64,000 bases of DNA from Sulfurovum sp. (GTDB lineage: Bacteria; Campylobacterota; Campylobacteria; Campylobacterales; Sulfurovaceae), in assembly GCA_027049035.1 (NCBI GenBank), contig JALTVI010000090.1, positions 1 through 64,000 of the forward strand, read 5' to 3'. Below the pieces are notes generated by a model. That model saw only the letters and a program-made list of their open reading frames with translations. It did no database searches and was not told the origin of the DNA. Positions 42,255-53,514 of this stretch are shown in pieces. Numbering within the stretch: the first letter of the stretch is position 1; the number at the start of each line of letters is the position of its first letter. The position numbers were made by a program, and so were the translations under genes.

Positions 42255-42810
42255 TGTCTCTCCTTATCCACGGCAGCAGCGCTTCAACCTGTAAGCCCAT
42301 CGCCGTGCTCTCATAGCCTTTAACCTCTTGAATGTACTTTTTACAGAATCCCTCTACCATACAGCCGCCGGCTTTCCCCTGCCACTCACCGCTTTCAAGG
42401 TAGGCATCGAGATCCGCTTCGTCAAAGGAAGCGAACACATAGTGTGTCGCCGAAGTGTCGATAAAGAGCAGGTTTCTTGTTTTGTAGTGCAGTGAAGAGA
42501 CAATGCTGATCTGCGCACCGCTTTGCAGCTTCAGAATGCGTCTGGCATCGTCGATATCTTTGGGTTTTCTCAAAATTTCGCCGCTTTGGGTCGCGATGAC
42601 GCTGTCCGCTGTCAGAAGCGGGGTCTCAAGCCCGTAGCGCTGCACTGCCGCTTCAAGTTTTCCCTTGCTGGCCAGGTAGACGAACTCTTTGGCCACAGTC
42701 GTTGTAATGGCATCTTCGTCAAAATCAACCGGCTTCTGTTCGAATGCAATGCCGAACTTCTTTAGAAGCAGCGCACGGCTTTGAGACTGGGAGCAGAGAT
42801 AGAGCATCAA
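42244..42810 (-). CDS. maf: Maf-family nucleotide pyrophosphatase
   Basis: The 188-residue protein has LCSQSQSRALLLKKFGIAFEQ at the N-terminus (variant of the SxSPRR motif), KEFVYLASKGKLEA, TADSVIATQSGEILRKPKD (about residues 67-85) and AMGLQVEALLPW. Maf proteins hydrolyse dTTP, UTP or modified nucleotides and affect septum formation. It overlaps both neighbours by a few bases. Confidence 0.8.
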   Translation of the reverse strand: MMLYLCSQSQSRALLLKKFGIAFEQKPVDFDEDAITTTVAKEFVYLASKGKLEAAVQRYGLETPLLTADSVIATQSGEILRKPKDIDDARRILKLQSGAQISIVSSLHYKTRNLLFIDTSATHYVFASFDEADLDAYLESGEWQGKAGGCMVEGFCKKYIQEVKGYESTAMGLQVEALLPWIRRDNVH

Positions 42811-43339
42811 AAGCCCCGCAGCGTAACACCAAGCCAGAGTGCCAGCACACCAAGGGCGATGTTTATGGGCAAAAGGTATTTTGGTACGATCGCCACCGCC
42901 GCTTTTGCCGCGGGCAGGTCGCCGGCATCGAAAAGCTTCTGCGCCTTTCTCCGCTTGAAGTACATCCAGGTGAAATTGGCCGCCATCACCATCCAGACCA
43001 CCTCTTTGATGTGCACGATCTGGTAGATACTGTAGGCTGTCTGGCTGATGATGTTGCCGCTCTCATCGACCGCTGCCGCACGGAAACCAAGCCCTACCGC
43101 CATCAGCACTGCCGTGACAATGATGGCGATGATGAACGGAATGACCAGATGAAAGAGGTTTTTGGTGATTTGCAGTGTTTTCCCCAGTCTTATCTTGGGG
43201 TCTTCAATACTCTGCATCACCGGATGTACCGCAAAGCGGATCGCGATCATGCCGCCCACCCAGACAAAAGCCGAAAGCACATGGGTAAAGACGATCTCAT
43301 GTGCATAGGTACCGAAAAGCTCCACCATAGCCTGTTTCA

Positions 43340-43340
<1 letters not shown>
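42807..43340 (-). CDS. CopD-like four-helix membrane protein
   Basis: The 177-residue protein has four hydrophobic segments, with THVLSAFVWVGGMIAIRFAV (about residues 18-37), FHLVIPFIIAIIVTAVLMAVGLG, IVHIKEVVWMVMAANFTWMYF and a C-terminal IALGVLALWLGV. Conserved histidines in helices 1, 2 and 3 (His18, His63 and His110, approximately) suggest a haem- or copper-related integral protein as in CopD/DUF families. It is directly after alaS (1-base overlap). Role unknown. Confidence 0.6.
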
Positions 43341-45916
<2,576 letters not shown>

Positions 45917-45945
45917 TGCATATATCCTGCGTTAAAAATTGGGAT

Positions 45946-45953
45946 ATTTTAGC
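45946..45953 (-). promoter_or_regulatory. Promoter of the alaS operon
   Basis: On the minus strand GCTAAAATA, 30 bases before the alaS start. The string GCTAAAATA also precedes lolD and the 43-aa protein gene. Confidence 0.5.
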
Positions 45954-45975
45954 CAATTTGTGGTTATTGGGAGGT

Positions 45976-45997
45976 AAAGCCCCGCTTCAGGGGCTTT
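45976..45997 (-). terminator. Hairpin behind the small lipoprotein gene
   Basis: AAAGCCCC (45976-45983), loop GCTTCA, GGGGCTTT (45990-45997). It is 18 bases past the stop at 46015 and probably ends that transcript. Confidence 0.65.
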
Positions 45998-46014
45998 GCA
46001 GAAGATTGCATTGT

Positions 46015-46500
46015 TTAAAAAGAGAACGTACAGATATCATCGGGAATATAGTTAAAGAAACCGTCTCTGTCAAAACTTATGTTATATCCTGTCATCCCGG
46101 CATCGCCGCCATCACACACATAAGCAATATTGTTTTTCCCCTGACCGATATCATCTTCGATGAAAAGCGGATCATCCGGTGTGCCGCCAAATCCAAGCAG
46201 ATCAAACGTACACTGCTCGCCCGGGTAGAATGAAAACTCGCCGTTGGGTGCCGTGATGGCATCGGCTGTCACGACACCGGATGGGTCGACACAGGTGTAG
46301 TGCACCCCGGCAGCCGAAAAACCGTTCAAATCTATCAGAAAAAGGGTTGTCATACCGTCTGCCGGCACTCTTGCTCCATCGTAAAATCCATCATCATACC
46401 CGTCTTCATAACCGGCATCATAACCGCCGCCTCCACCACAGCCTGTCATCGTCACTGCGGCTACACCGACAAGCAGTAACATCATCCATCGTTTTTTCAT
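46015..46500 (-). CDS. Uncharacterised lipoprotein
   Basis: The start at 46500 is chosen because AAAGGA lies 6 bases upstream; two earlier ATGs are too close to it. The 161-residue product begins MKKRWMMLLLVGVAAVTMTGC, a lipoprotein signal, then a glycine run and a tyrosine/aspartate-rich stretch with period 4 (DAGYEDGYDDGFYDG). Four later cysteines may pair. No domain is recognised. The gene is monocistronic between murG and alaS, with a terminator on its 3' side. Confidence 0.6.
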   Translation of the reverse strand: MKKRWMMLLLVGVAAVTMTGCGGGGGYDAGYEDGYDDGFYDGARVPADGMTTLFLIDLNGFSAAGVHYTCVDPSGVVTADAITAPNGEFSFYPGEQCTFDLLGFGGTPDDPLFIEDDIGQGKNNIAYVCDGGDAGMTGYNISFDRDGFFNYIPDDICTFSF

Positions 46501-46572
46501 ATCCATTCCTTTCAAAAAACAGAGTTTCTGAAAGGAACTATAGAGAAAAATTGTTGGTAAATCGTGAAGTGC

Positions 46573-47649
46573 TCAAAGGTAGTTTTGTAAAAGTGCCGCA
46601 ATCTGGCGGCTGCCGTCACGTTCGATGCTCTCCATCAGCCCTTTGCTCTTTTGTGAAAGATCTTCATCGAGCAACGCAAGGACTTTCTCTTTCTCTATTT
46701 CGTTTTCACGCATCACCCACGCCAGCTCTTTCTCAACGAGGAATTTGGCATTGTGGTACTGGTGGTCGCTTGCGGCGTAGGGGTAGGGAATGAAGAGTGT
46801 CGGCAGTGCCGTGGCTGCAAGCTCCCAGAGTGTCGATGCCCCTGCCCTTGCAATGGCGAAGTCAGCCTCCTTCATATAGTCGGCAAGTTTTGTCGTAAAA
46901 CCGAAGACCTCCGCATCAATGCCAAGATCACGGTACGCCTCCTCCACCGCTTCGATGTTGTTCGCCCCTGCCTGGTGGATGATGCGGATACCGCGCGCTT
47001 TGAGTTCGGGGGCGATGGAGAGCGCCAGCTCGTTGATCGCACGCGCCCCCTGTGAACCGCCAAGGAATATGACAGTTTCCACTTTTTCACGGATACGGGC
47101 ATTGTTGAAAAAGACCTCTTTGACGGGATAAGCTTTGATGGGACTCTCGTCAAGATAGGAGCTGATGAAGACATCGGCGTAGGGTTTGAGCAGTCTGTTG
47201 AGCGAACCCAGCGCGGCATTCTGTTCGTGTATCACCAGCGGCACCCCGCTTGTCTTTGCAGCAAAGGCCGTGGCCGCCGAAGAGAACCCGCCTACGGAAA
47301 AGACCACTTTAGCATCGTGCTCTTTGAGCAGTTTTCGCGCCTGCAGATAGGCTTTGAACATCATCCAGAGTGACTGCACTTTACCCAGTCCTTTCTGGTT
47401 GACCACCCCCTTGGTTTCCAGAAAATATTTCGCATCAAAATCGCTATCATCTTCGAACCACTGCCTGTCCTGCCCCTTTTCAGAGCCAATGTAAACCAGA
47501 CCACTGCCATCTCCCTGCTTCCTACTACCTGCTACCTCTCCATTCTTCCCTGCTCCCTGCTCCCTGTCACCTGCTACGATCGCCTCTTTCACCGCACGAA
47601 TGATCGCCAAATGGCCGCCCGTGCCTCCCCCTGTCATCACAATGCTCAT
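46573..47649 (-). CDS. murG: MurG N-acetylglucosaminyltransferase, with heptamer-repeat insertion
   Basis: MurG makes lipid II from lipid I at the inner membrane. The 358-residue protein has TGGGTGGHLAIIRAVKEA at the N-terminus, VVFSVGGFSSAATAFAA, VIHEQNAALGSLNRLL, FLGGSQGARAINELAL and ARAGASTLWELAATALPTLFIPYPYA. Between KEA and LVYIGSEKGQDRQWFE, about 21 extra residues (GDREQGAGKNGEVAGSRKQG...) are encoded by nine heptamers (47513-47575). They fall in a surface loop between the first strand-helix pair and the next strand, so activity is likely kept. ftsW lies 28 bases upstream. Confidence 0.95.
   Translation of the reverse strand: MSIVMTGGGTGGHLAIIRAVKEAIVAGDREQGAGKNGEVAGSRKQGDGSGLVYIGSEKGQDRQWFEDDSDFDAKYFLETKGVVNQKGLGKVQSLWMMFKAYLQARKLLKEHDAKVVFSVGGFSSAATAFAAKTSGVPLVIHEQNAALGSLNRLLKPYADVFISSYLDESPIKAYPVKEVFFNNARIREKVETVIFLGGSQGARAINELALSIAPELKARGIRIIHQAGANNIEAVEEAYRDLGIDAEVFGFTTKLADYMKEADFAIARAGASTLWELAATALPTLFIPYPYAASDHQYHNAKFLVEKELAWVMRENEIEKEKVLALLDEDLSQKSKGLMESIERDGSRQIAALLQNYL
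47513..47575 (-). repeat. Heptamer array inside murG, ACCTGCT/CCCTGCT type, 9 units
   Basis: Nine in-phase 7-base units on the plus strand (CCCTGCT, TCCTACT, ACCTGCT, and so on), exactly 63 bases and thus 21 codons. The unit matches the arrays flanking the panC/prfB promoters. Confidence 0.95.
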
Positions 47650-47677
47650 TTCTCATTCCCCCTTTTTCCGGTTCATG

Positions 47678-48862
47678 CTATAACATACGTCCGTGAATAT
47701 CTCTTGGCACCTTTTTGGAGATCATCAACACCATCCCAATTGCAATCGACATCGCCATAATATGCGACCCTCCGTAACTCAAAAACGGCACGGCAATCCC
47801 CTTGATGGGCGTGATACCGGCAATTCCGAATGCATTGAGTAAAAAAGCGTATGCAATCAGCAGCCCTACACCAATGCTGAAAAGGTAGTACATCGGGTCT
47901 TTGACCTTGGAAGCGATCTTGAAGATACGGAAGATGATAAAAAGCAGCGTCAGCACCACAAAAACAATACCGACAAAACCGAGCTCTTCGGCAATCCCTG
48001 CAAGAATGAAGTCGGTATGGACTTCTGAGAGGTAGCCCAGCTTGAACTGGCCGTTGCCAAGCCCCTGCCCGAAAAATCCTCCGTTGTGGATAGCGTTAAG
48101 CGAGTTGGAGATCTGCCAGGGCTCCTTCACCGTCGCCTCCACCCGAAGCTCCTGGAGCGGCTCGAACGGGAACCATTCAAGAATACTGTCCTGTACACTG
48201 ACCCACCAGCTCTTGATACGTGCCATTCTATGGGGAGCGAGGAAGATCAGTGCGATGATGGCCGCAAAGGCGGAAGAGAGCAGCATCAGAAAAAATTTGT
48301 AGGAACTTCCGACAAACAGAAAGAGTGTCAGCAGTGCCGCACCGAGCACAACCACCTGCCCCAGATCTTTCTGGAATATCGCAACCAGCACCACTACCGC
48401 CATAAAGATGAAAAGGTAGGGGGCAAAGAGCCGTATCTCTTCACCAAACGTCATATGCCCCTTGTCACCCAGTTTCCGCTTGAAGCTCCAGGCAAGAAAG
48501 GCAATGAAACCTACTTTGAAAAACTCTACCGGAGCGATGGAGACGGGTCCAAGATGAATCCACCGTTTTGCCCCGCCGACTGCCGTTACCAGTGAGTGCG
48601 GCAAAAAAGGCATGACAATCATCAATAGAAAAAAGACTATAAATAACCCAATGCCTATACGTGCAATCCACTTGTCCGGATCGAGCCAGCTGAGCACAGT
48701 TATCATCAAAAGACCGGCAAAAACAGCAATACTCTGACGAATAAAAAAGTGAAACTCGTTATACCCGAAATGCTGTACCGTATAGGCTGAAAGCGAATAG
48801 TCCATCACCAGAGACAGTGTCAGCAGTATCACAACAGCGGCAAGAAGCGGTTTGTCTATCAT
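47678..48862 (-). CDS. ftsW: SEDS peptidoglycan polymerase FtsW
   Basis: FtsW polymerises septal peptidoglycan with FtsI. The 394-residue protein has ten predicted helices and SEDS features: PHSLVTAVGGAKRWIHLGPVSIAPVEFFKVGFI (about 83-115), FFGQGLGNGQFKLGYLSEVHTDFILAGIAEELGF (about 250-283) and ITPIKGIAVPFLSYGGSHI near the end. Assignment as FtsW rather than RodA follows its pairing with murG and the divergent ftsI. Confidence 0.9.
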   Translation of the reverse strand: MIDKPLLAAVVILLTLSLVMDYSLSAYTVQHFGYNEFHFFIRQSIAVFAGLLMITVLSWLDPDKWIARIGIGLFIVFFLLMIVMPFLPHSLVTAVGGAKRWIHLGPVSIAPVEFFKVGFIAFLAWSFKRKLGDKGHMTFGEEIRLFAPYLFIFMAVVVLVAIFQKDLGQVVVLGAALLTLFLFVGSSYKFFLMLLSSAFAAIIALIFLAPHRMARIKSWWVSVQDSILEWFPFEPLQELRVEATVKEPWQISNSLNAIHNGGFFGQGLGNGQFKLGYLSEVHTDFILAGIAEELGFVGIVFVVLTLLFIIFRIFKIASKVKDPMYYLFSIGVGLLIAYAFLLNAFGIAGITPIKGIAVPFLSYGGSHIMAMSIAIGMVLMISKKVPRDIHGRML

Positions 48863-48892
48863 TGAAACATCACTTTACAGGGTTAATGCCGT

Positions 48893-48927
48893 ATTTTATC
48901 AGATATAACAGATATCTTTGATAAAAT
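48893..48927. promoter_or_regulatory. Divergent promoters of ftsW and ftsI
   Basis: TGATAAAAT appears on both strands: minus TAAAAT at 48893-48898 toward ftsW and plus TAAAAT at 48922-48927 toward ftsI. Confidence 0.5.
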
Positions 48928-48945
48928 TCTACACAAACCGGGGGA

Positions 48946-50970
48946 ATGATGAACAGAGAGATAAAAAACCAGGCCATGCAGCAGCGTACCAGCAAGATTA
49001 CGGGGCTTTTCGTACTGCTGGTCGTCGGCATGGTTATCTTCCTCGCTTCCATACTCAATACTGCCTCCTCGGACCGTCGTATTCCCAGCCAGAACGCCAC
49101 GATTCATGACCGCTCTTTCAGAGGTGCAATTCTCTCGGCAGACAACTACACTCTCGCTTCTTCGTTCAAAACCTACCAGGCAGTCGTACGTGCCGAAAGT
49201 ATCGATCCTGACAAGAAAGCGCTTTTTGTCAAGCTTTTCAGTATCTACAGCAGTATTCCGGAAGATGAAATCAAAAAACGCTTTTACGACAAAAAAGGCC
49301 GCCTGAAAAAGGGAAACGTCACACTTTCAAAACGTCTCAATGCCAAACAGGCGATGCAGCTCAAATCACTCTCCTACAAACTGCGTCAGATGAAGGTATT
49401 CCGTTCGGTCAAAACCCATTCGGGCATTGAGGTACTTTACGGCCTTGACATCACCGAGATCGGTGAAAGCCGCCGCTTCCCGCTGCATGATGTACTCAGC
49501 CCTATTGTCGGATATGTAGGCAAAAAGTATGACGGTCGCTACACCCGCCCCGAGGGGAAAAAAGGACTGGAGCGCAAGTACGAAAAGCACATCACTTCCA
49601 AAAAGGACGGCTATTTCCGGGGCAAGCGTGACGTAGGCGGAAACATCATCCACGACAAGAACAGCATTGAGAAACAGCGTGTAGACGGAATGAACCTTCA
49701 CCTCAATATTCCGCTGGCACTGCAGCGCCGTATCGAAAAGATGATAGACAGCATGAAAGCGCGTATCGATGCTGATGAGATTCTCATAGGTATTATGGAG
49801 AGTGACACAGGTAATGTCCTCTCACTTGCAACTACGGAGCGCTATGATCCTTCACATATCACTCAAAAGGATATTGCCGCACTCAGCCCGAAGTTTGCCG
49901 AGTACCCTTACGAAGCGGGATCGGTCATCAAGCCCCTGACACTTGCCATCGCTCTCAACAAAGGTGTGGTCACCCCACATACGGTGTTCAATACCTATAA
50001 CGGAAAATTGAAAATCGGAAAACGGCGCACCATCAGCGACGATGAAAAGTTTGAATCGCTCGATGCTACAGACATCATAGTTCACTCCTCCAACGTCGGT
50101 ATTTCGCAAATCTCCTGGAGACTGACAGGGAAAGAGTTCCGCGACGGACTGCTGGCATTCGGTCTCTCCCAGCCTTCGGGAATCGACCTCTCGCGCGACC
50201 TTCCAGGACGTATCAAATCACTGCATCTTCTCAATAACCAGATGCACCGGGCCAACAGCTCCTACGGTTACGGTATGGTGGTGACCTTCGCGCAGCTCTT
50301 CAAAGCCTACTCCGCATTCAATAACGACGGCGTGGCTGTCACACCGCGTATTGCCGACTACCTTGAGGACGCAAAGGGAGACCACTACATCCTGCCGCCT
50401 ACGCGTGGAGACCTGCACCCCATCGGCAAAAAGGCAGCCAGAGAGATTCACGAAATTCTCAAGGAGGTCGTCAAACGCGGTACCGGTGTCAAAGCACAGT
50501 ATCCGGGACTGGAGATCGGCGGAAAGACTGGAACGGCGCACATTGCCAAACACGGCCATTACGTCAGGGAGTACCACAGCAGTTTCTACGGCTTTGCCAA
50601 TGACAAAGAGGGGCACAAATACACTATCGGCGTACTGGTGATCCGCGCCAAGAAGTACCACAAATACTTCGCGTCACAGTCTGCCGTGCCCACCTTCAAG
50701 AATGCTGTGCGCATTCTGGTCGACCAGGGCTACCTCAAGCCCGATCCAAACGCCGAAGAAAAAGTAGCCTGTGACACACCGCTCTACGGTGAAAAAGGCA
50801 ATGAAACAGAAGTCTCCGCGCCGATTCTTCCGCCGCCGCCAAAACCAAAAGAACCGCAGGGACCGGTAGTTGAAAAACCGCAAAAGGTTGTTCCCGTACC
50901 AAAACGCAAACCCAAGGTGCTGCCAAAGGTGCGTAAACGCCAGATAGAAGAAGCAGAAGATCTTTTTTAA
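48946..50970 (+). CDS. ftsI: Class B penicillin-binding protein, FtsI-like
   Basis: The 674-residue protein has one membrane anchor (about 20-40), a dimerisation domain (about 55-240) and a transpeptidase domain with [10 protein letters not shown] (catalytic SxxK, about residues 323-332), [11 protein letters not shown] (SxN) and GGKTGTAH (KTG). The C-terminal about 60 residues are proline- and lysine-rich. It cross-links septal peptidoglycan with FtsW, encoded divergently. The start is 48946 or 48949, behind a GGGG-type ribosome binding site. The 3' end overlaps panC by 4 bases on the other strand. Confidence 0.9.
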   Translation: MMNREIKNQAMQQRTSKITGLFVLLVVGMVIFLASILNTASSDRRIPSQNATIHDRSFRGAILSADNYTLASSFKTYQAVVRAESIDPDKKALFVKLFSIYSSIPEDEIKKRFYDKKGRLKKGNVTLSKRLNAKQAMQLKSLSYKLRQMKVFRSVKTHSGIEVLYGLDITEIGESRRFPLHDVLSPIVGYVGKKYDGRYTRPEGKKGLERKYEKHITSKKDGYFRGKRDVGGNIIHDKNSIEKQRVDGMNLHLNIPLALQRRIEKMIDSMKARIDADEILIGIMESDTGNVLSLATTERYDPSHITQKDIAALSPKFAEYPYEAGSVIKPLTLAIALNKGVVTPHTVFNTYNGKLKIGKRRTISDDEKFESLDATDIIVHSSNVGISQISWRLTGKEFRDGLLAFGLSQPSGIDLSRDLPGRIKSLHLLNNQMHRANSSYGYGMVVTFAQLFKAYSAFNNDGVAVTPRIADYLEDAKGDHYILPPTRGDLHPIGKKAAREIHEILKEVVKRGTGVKAQYPGLEIGGKTGTAHIAKHGHYVREYHSSFYGFANDKEGHKYTIGVLVIRAKKYHKYFASQSAVPTFKNAVRILVDQGYLKPDPNAEEKVACDTPLYGEKGNETEVSAPILPPPPKPKEPQGPVVEKPQKVVPVPKRKPKVLPKVRKRQIEEAEDLF

Positions 50971-51791
50971 ATCCAGATATTGTCAATAAGCCTCGGTTTG
51001 CCGACCCACGCAGCGACAAGAATGATCGTATCGCCGATCTCTACCTTCTCAATGGCCCTGAAGGCACGATCGACAATGGCCACGTACTCCACCTCATCCG
51101 CCTCTTTGAGCACCTCAAGCATTTCTGATCTGATCTTTTGGGCATCGAGTTCACCCGCCATCACCATTTTTGTAGCCCGCTTCAGCGACCGCGAAAGGCA
51201 GAGCGCACGCTCTTTCTCTTCCGAACTCAAATAGGCATTGCGCGAACTGAGCGCCAGTCCCTTCTCATCACGTACAATCTCGCAGGGGACGATCTCGACA
51301 TTCAGGAAGTAGTTACGCACCATCTGCATCACCAGCGCCAACTGCTGCGCATCCTTCTTGCCGAAATAGGCCCGTGTCGTCTGTGTCAGATTGAGCAGTT
51401 TCATCACGATCTGCAGCATCCCGTCGAAGTGTCCGGGACGCTTCTCTCCCTCTAAAATGTATCCGCGAATGGCAGGTGCCCCGATACAGAGCTCATCCTT
51501 TTCATACATCTGATCTATCGTCGGCATGAACAGAATATCCACACCCGCACGTTCACAAATAAGCCTGTCAGCCTCCTCACGCCTGGGGTAGGCATCCAGG
51601 TCCTCACCCTCCAAAAACTGTGTCGGGTTGACAAAGACGGAAACAACAACACCATCATTCTCCTCTTTGGCTCTCTGTATGAGCGAGAGATGCCCCTGGT
51701 GCAGCGCCCCCATTGTCGGAACGAACCCTACACTTCCCTTCAGTGATGCCCTGGCCTCTTTCAGCTCTTGTATCGTGCGTGCGATAACCAT
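50967..51791 (-). CDS. panC: Pantothenate synthetase
   Basis: PanC condenses pantoate and beta-alanine with ATP. The start at 51791 gives 274 residues beginning [14 protein letters not shown]; upstream codons lie in the leader. Motifs: [18 protein letters not shown] (about 23-40, HxGH), [39 protein letters not shown] (about 147-159) and [11 protein letters not shown] (KMSKS-like). It is transcribed away from prfB. Confidence 0.95.
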   Translation of the reverse strand: MVIARTIQELKEARASLKGSVGFVPTMGALHQGHLSLIQRAKEENDGVVVSVFVNPTQFLEGEDLDAYPRREEADRLICERAGVDILFMPTIDQMYEKDELCIGAPAIRGYILEGEKRPGHFDGMLQIVMKLLNLTQTTRAYFGKKDAQQLALVMQMVRNYFLNVEIVPCEIVRDEKGLALSSRNAYLSSEEKERALCLSRSLKRATKMVMAGELDAQKIRSEMLEVLKEADEVEYVAIVDRAFRAIEKVEIGDTIILVAAWVGKPRLIDNIWI

Positions 51792-51826
51792 ACCTAACCT
51801 TTGAAATTTTTGATATTCTATCAAAA

Positions 51827-51857
51827 AAGAGGGTAGAGGGTAGAATGTAGCAGGTAG
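51827..51857. repeat. Heptamer array, left arm of an inverted pair around the panC/prfB promoters
   Basis: Units GAGGGTA, GAGGGTA, GAATGTA, GCAGGTA, G, preceded by AA. It matches the reverse complement of 51949-51979 at 29 of 31 bases. Confidence 0.9.
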
Positions 51858-51896
51858 AATATGGTCAAAATGTGCTATATTTTGTTACTTTTTTGA

Positions 51897-51902
51897 TAAA
51901 AT
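51897..51902 (+). promoter_or_regulatory. Promoter -10 box of prfB
   Basis: TAAAAT in CTTTTTTGATAAAATACG. A near-identical sequence, CTTTTTTGATAGAATATC, faces panC on the minus strand (51812-51829). Confidence 0.5.
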
Positions 51903-51948
51903 ACGCCTGATTACAGTGTAGCTGTCAGCAGAAGATGGGCAATCCCCC

Positions 51949-51979
51949 CTACCTGCTACCTGCTACCCTCTACCCTCTT
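51949..51979. repeat. Heptamer array, right arm of the inverted pair
   Basis: Units CTACCTG, CTACCTG, CTACCCT, CTACCCT, CTT. It lies in the prfB leader, so only this arm is transcribed with prfB. Confidence 0.9.
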
Positions 51980-51996
51980 GAAAAAGGAACTTTTTC
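51980..51996 (+). promoter_or_regulatory. Hairpin holding the prfB ribosome binding site
   Basis: GAAAAAG (51980-51986), loop GAA, CTTTTTC (51990-51996). The AAGGA Shine-Dalgarno bases are in the stem and loop, and the ATG follows 4 bases after the stem, so initiation may be restrained. Confidence 0.45.
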
Positions 51997-52000
51997 ACCC

Positions 52001-53095
52001 ATGGATACCTACGAATACAGCGAACTGCTCAAATCACTGACCACCAAGATGGAGAACATCACCAACATCGTCAAACCCGACGAACTGCAAAAACGTCTGG
52101 ACGAGATAGAGCAGATGCAGCAAGACCCCAACTTCTGGAACGACGCCGCTAAAGCCGGTAAGATCTCCCAGGAGAAGACCAGAACAGAGCGTATTCTGGA
52201 GACCTATAACAACGCCAACGACGCGCTCGCCGATGCCAAGGAGTACTTCGAACTAGCCAAAGCCGAAAAGGATGAAGAGACGCTTGAGATGCTCTTTGAG
52301 GATGCCGAGAATCTCGAAGAGCACATCAAGGCGCTGGAAGTACAGATGATGCTGAGCGGCGAGCACGACAGCAAGAACGCCATTGTCTCCATCCACCCCG
52401 GTGCGGGCGGTACCGAAAGTCAGGACTGGGCGAGCATGCTCTACCGTATGTACCTGCGCTGGGCGGAGCGCCACGGCTTCAAAACTGAGGTACTCGACTA
52501 CCAGCCGGGGGAAGAGGCAGGCATCAAGGATGTCTCCTTCATTATCAAAGGCGAGAACGCCTACGGCTACCTCAAGGTCGAAAACGGCATCCACCGTCTG
52601 GTGCGTATCAGCCCATTCGACTCCAACGCAAAGCGCCACACCTCCTTTACATCAGTCATGGTTTCTCCGGAGATCGATGACGATATTGATATTGAAATTG
52701 AAGAGAAAGACATCCGCATCGACACCTACCGCTCCAGCGGCGCGGGAGGACAGCATGTCAACACCACCGATTCAGCCATCCGTATCACCCACATCCCCAC
52801 GGGCATCGTCGTACAGTGCCAGAACGACAGAAGCCAGCACAAGAACAAGGCTTCGGCAATGAAGATGCTCAAATCGCGTCTCTATGAGTACGAAATGGAG
52901 AAGAAGCAGGCGGAGATTGACGGCGTGGAGAAGAGTGAAATAGGCTGGGGCCACCAGATACGCTCCTACGTTCTGCAGCCCTACCAGCAGGTCAAAGACA
53001 CCCGAAGCGGTCAGGCGTTCACCAATGTCGATGCCATCCTCGATGGGGACATAGACAAGCTATTAGAGGGCGTGCTTATCGCGCAGGCCAAATAA
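52001..53095 (+). CDS. prfB: Peptide chain release factor 2
   Basis: RF2 ends translation at UGA and UAA. The start at 52001 gives 364 residues beginning [13 protein letters not shown]; longer readings translate the heptamer arm. Motifs: [35 protein letters not shown], and the catalytic GGQ in [17 protein letters not shown] (about residues 247-263). The SPF anticodon tripeptide marks RF2. The frame is continuous, with no in-frame UGA, so the programmed frameshift of E. coli prfB is absent. Confidence 0.95.
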   Translation: MDTYEYSELLKSLTTKMENITNIVKPDELQKRLDEIEQMQQDPNFWNDAAKAGKISQEKTRTERILETYNNANDALADAKEYFELAKAEKDEETLEMLFEDAENLEEHIKALEVQMMLSGEHDSKNAIVSIHPGAGGTESQDWASMLYRMYLRWAERHGFKTEVLDYQPGEEAGIKDVSFIIKGENAYGYLKVENGIHRLVRISPFDSNAKRHTSFTSVMVSPEIDDDIDIEIEEKDIRIDTYRSSGAGGQHVNTTDSAIRITHIPTGIVVQCQNDRSQHKNKASAMKMLKSRLYEYEMEKKQAEIDGVEKSEIGWGHQIRSYVLQPYQQVKDTRSGQAFTNVDAILDGDIDKLLEGVLIAQAK

Positions 53096-53103
53096 CTTTT
53101 AGC

Positions 53104-53125
53104 AAGGTGCGTTCTTATGCACCTT
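53104..53125. repeat. Hairpin between prfB and the small membrane protein gene
   Basis: AAGGTGC (53104-53110) and GCACCTT (53119-53125). It resembles the GGTGCGT/ACGCACC hairpin behind glnA and could serve as terminator for both converging genes. Confidence 0.5.
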
Positions 53126-53255
53126 ACAGTTCTTCTTCCTCTTTTTCATCAAGCTTCAGCCACTTCGACATCGTTTTTGTTACGACAACAGCTGCCAAGA
53201 ATGCCAGTATGACCATAACGACCGTATAGAGTATCTGCATCAGGTTGATTTTCAT
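53124..53255 (-). CDS. Small single-pass membrane protein, 43 residues
   Basis: A short frame with a strong ribosome binding site (AAGGAGAG, 5 bases before ATG). The product begins MKINLMQILYTVVMVILAFL, continues through one hydrophobic helix (about residues 6-27) and ends with a charged tail (KWLKLDEKEEEEL). A promoter with TGCTAAAAT lies at 53385-53393. No family is known to me; small proteins of this shape often modulate larger membrane complexes. Confidence 0.6.
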   Translation of the reverse strand: MKINLMQILYTVVMVILAFLAAVVVTKTMSKWLKLDEKEEEEL

Positions 53256-53384
53256 ATACTCTCCTTCAGCAGTATTTGAGCTTCAAAACAAACTACATCA
53301 TTGTACTGTACATAAAAGTTGCAGGGAGCATATATGCCTCCAAAGAGAAATATTGACATGAGTGTACCTTTTATGTTTCAAGGT

Positions 53385-53393
53385 ATTTTAGCA
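53385..53393 (-). promoter_or_regulatory. Extended -10 promoter for the 43-residue protein
   Basis: TGCTAAAAT on the minus strand, inside a 20-base string that recurs in front of lolD (54980-55000). It gives a leader of about 120 bases. Confidence 0.4.
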
Positions 53394-53409
53394 TAAATTG
53401 GGGAATTTG

Positions 53410-53438
53410 TTATTGGTAACTAATGTATTGGTAATTGG
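53410..53438. repeat. Heptamer array, TATTGGT type (degenerate)
   Basis: Units TTATTGG, TAACTAA, TGTATTGG, TAATTGG, upstream of the promoter at 53385. Confidence 0.6.
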
Positions 53439-53466
53439 AAGAAAGTGTATTAAAAAGTTGCTGCCA

Positions 53467-53487
53467 TTCCCGCTTACAAAGCGGGAA
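53467..53487. repeat. REP-type hairpin downstream of the OMP gene
   Basis: TTCCCGCTT (53467-53475) and AAGCGGGAA (53479-53487) with a 3-base loop; 28 bases past the OMP stop. It may double as its terminator. Confidence 0.6.
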
Positions 53488-53514
53488 CAGGCAGACAGTC
53501 AAGACATCAAGCCA

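Noticed and set aside
51935-52000. Earlier prfB start at 51935
   Set aside because: It would translate the heptamer arm (residues [13 protein letters not shown]), unlike any RF2 N-terminus.
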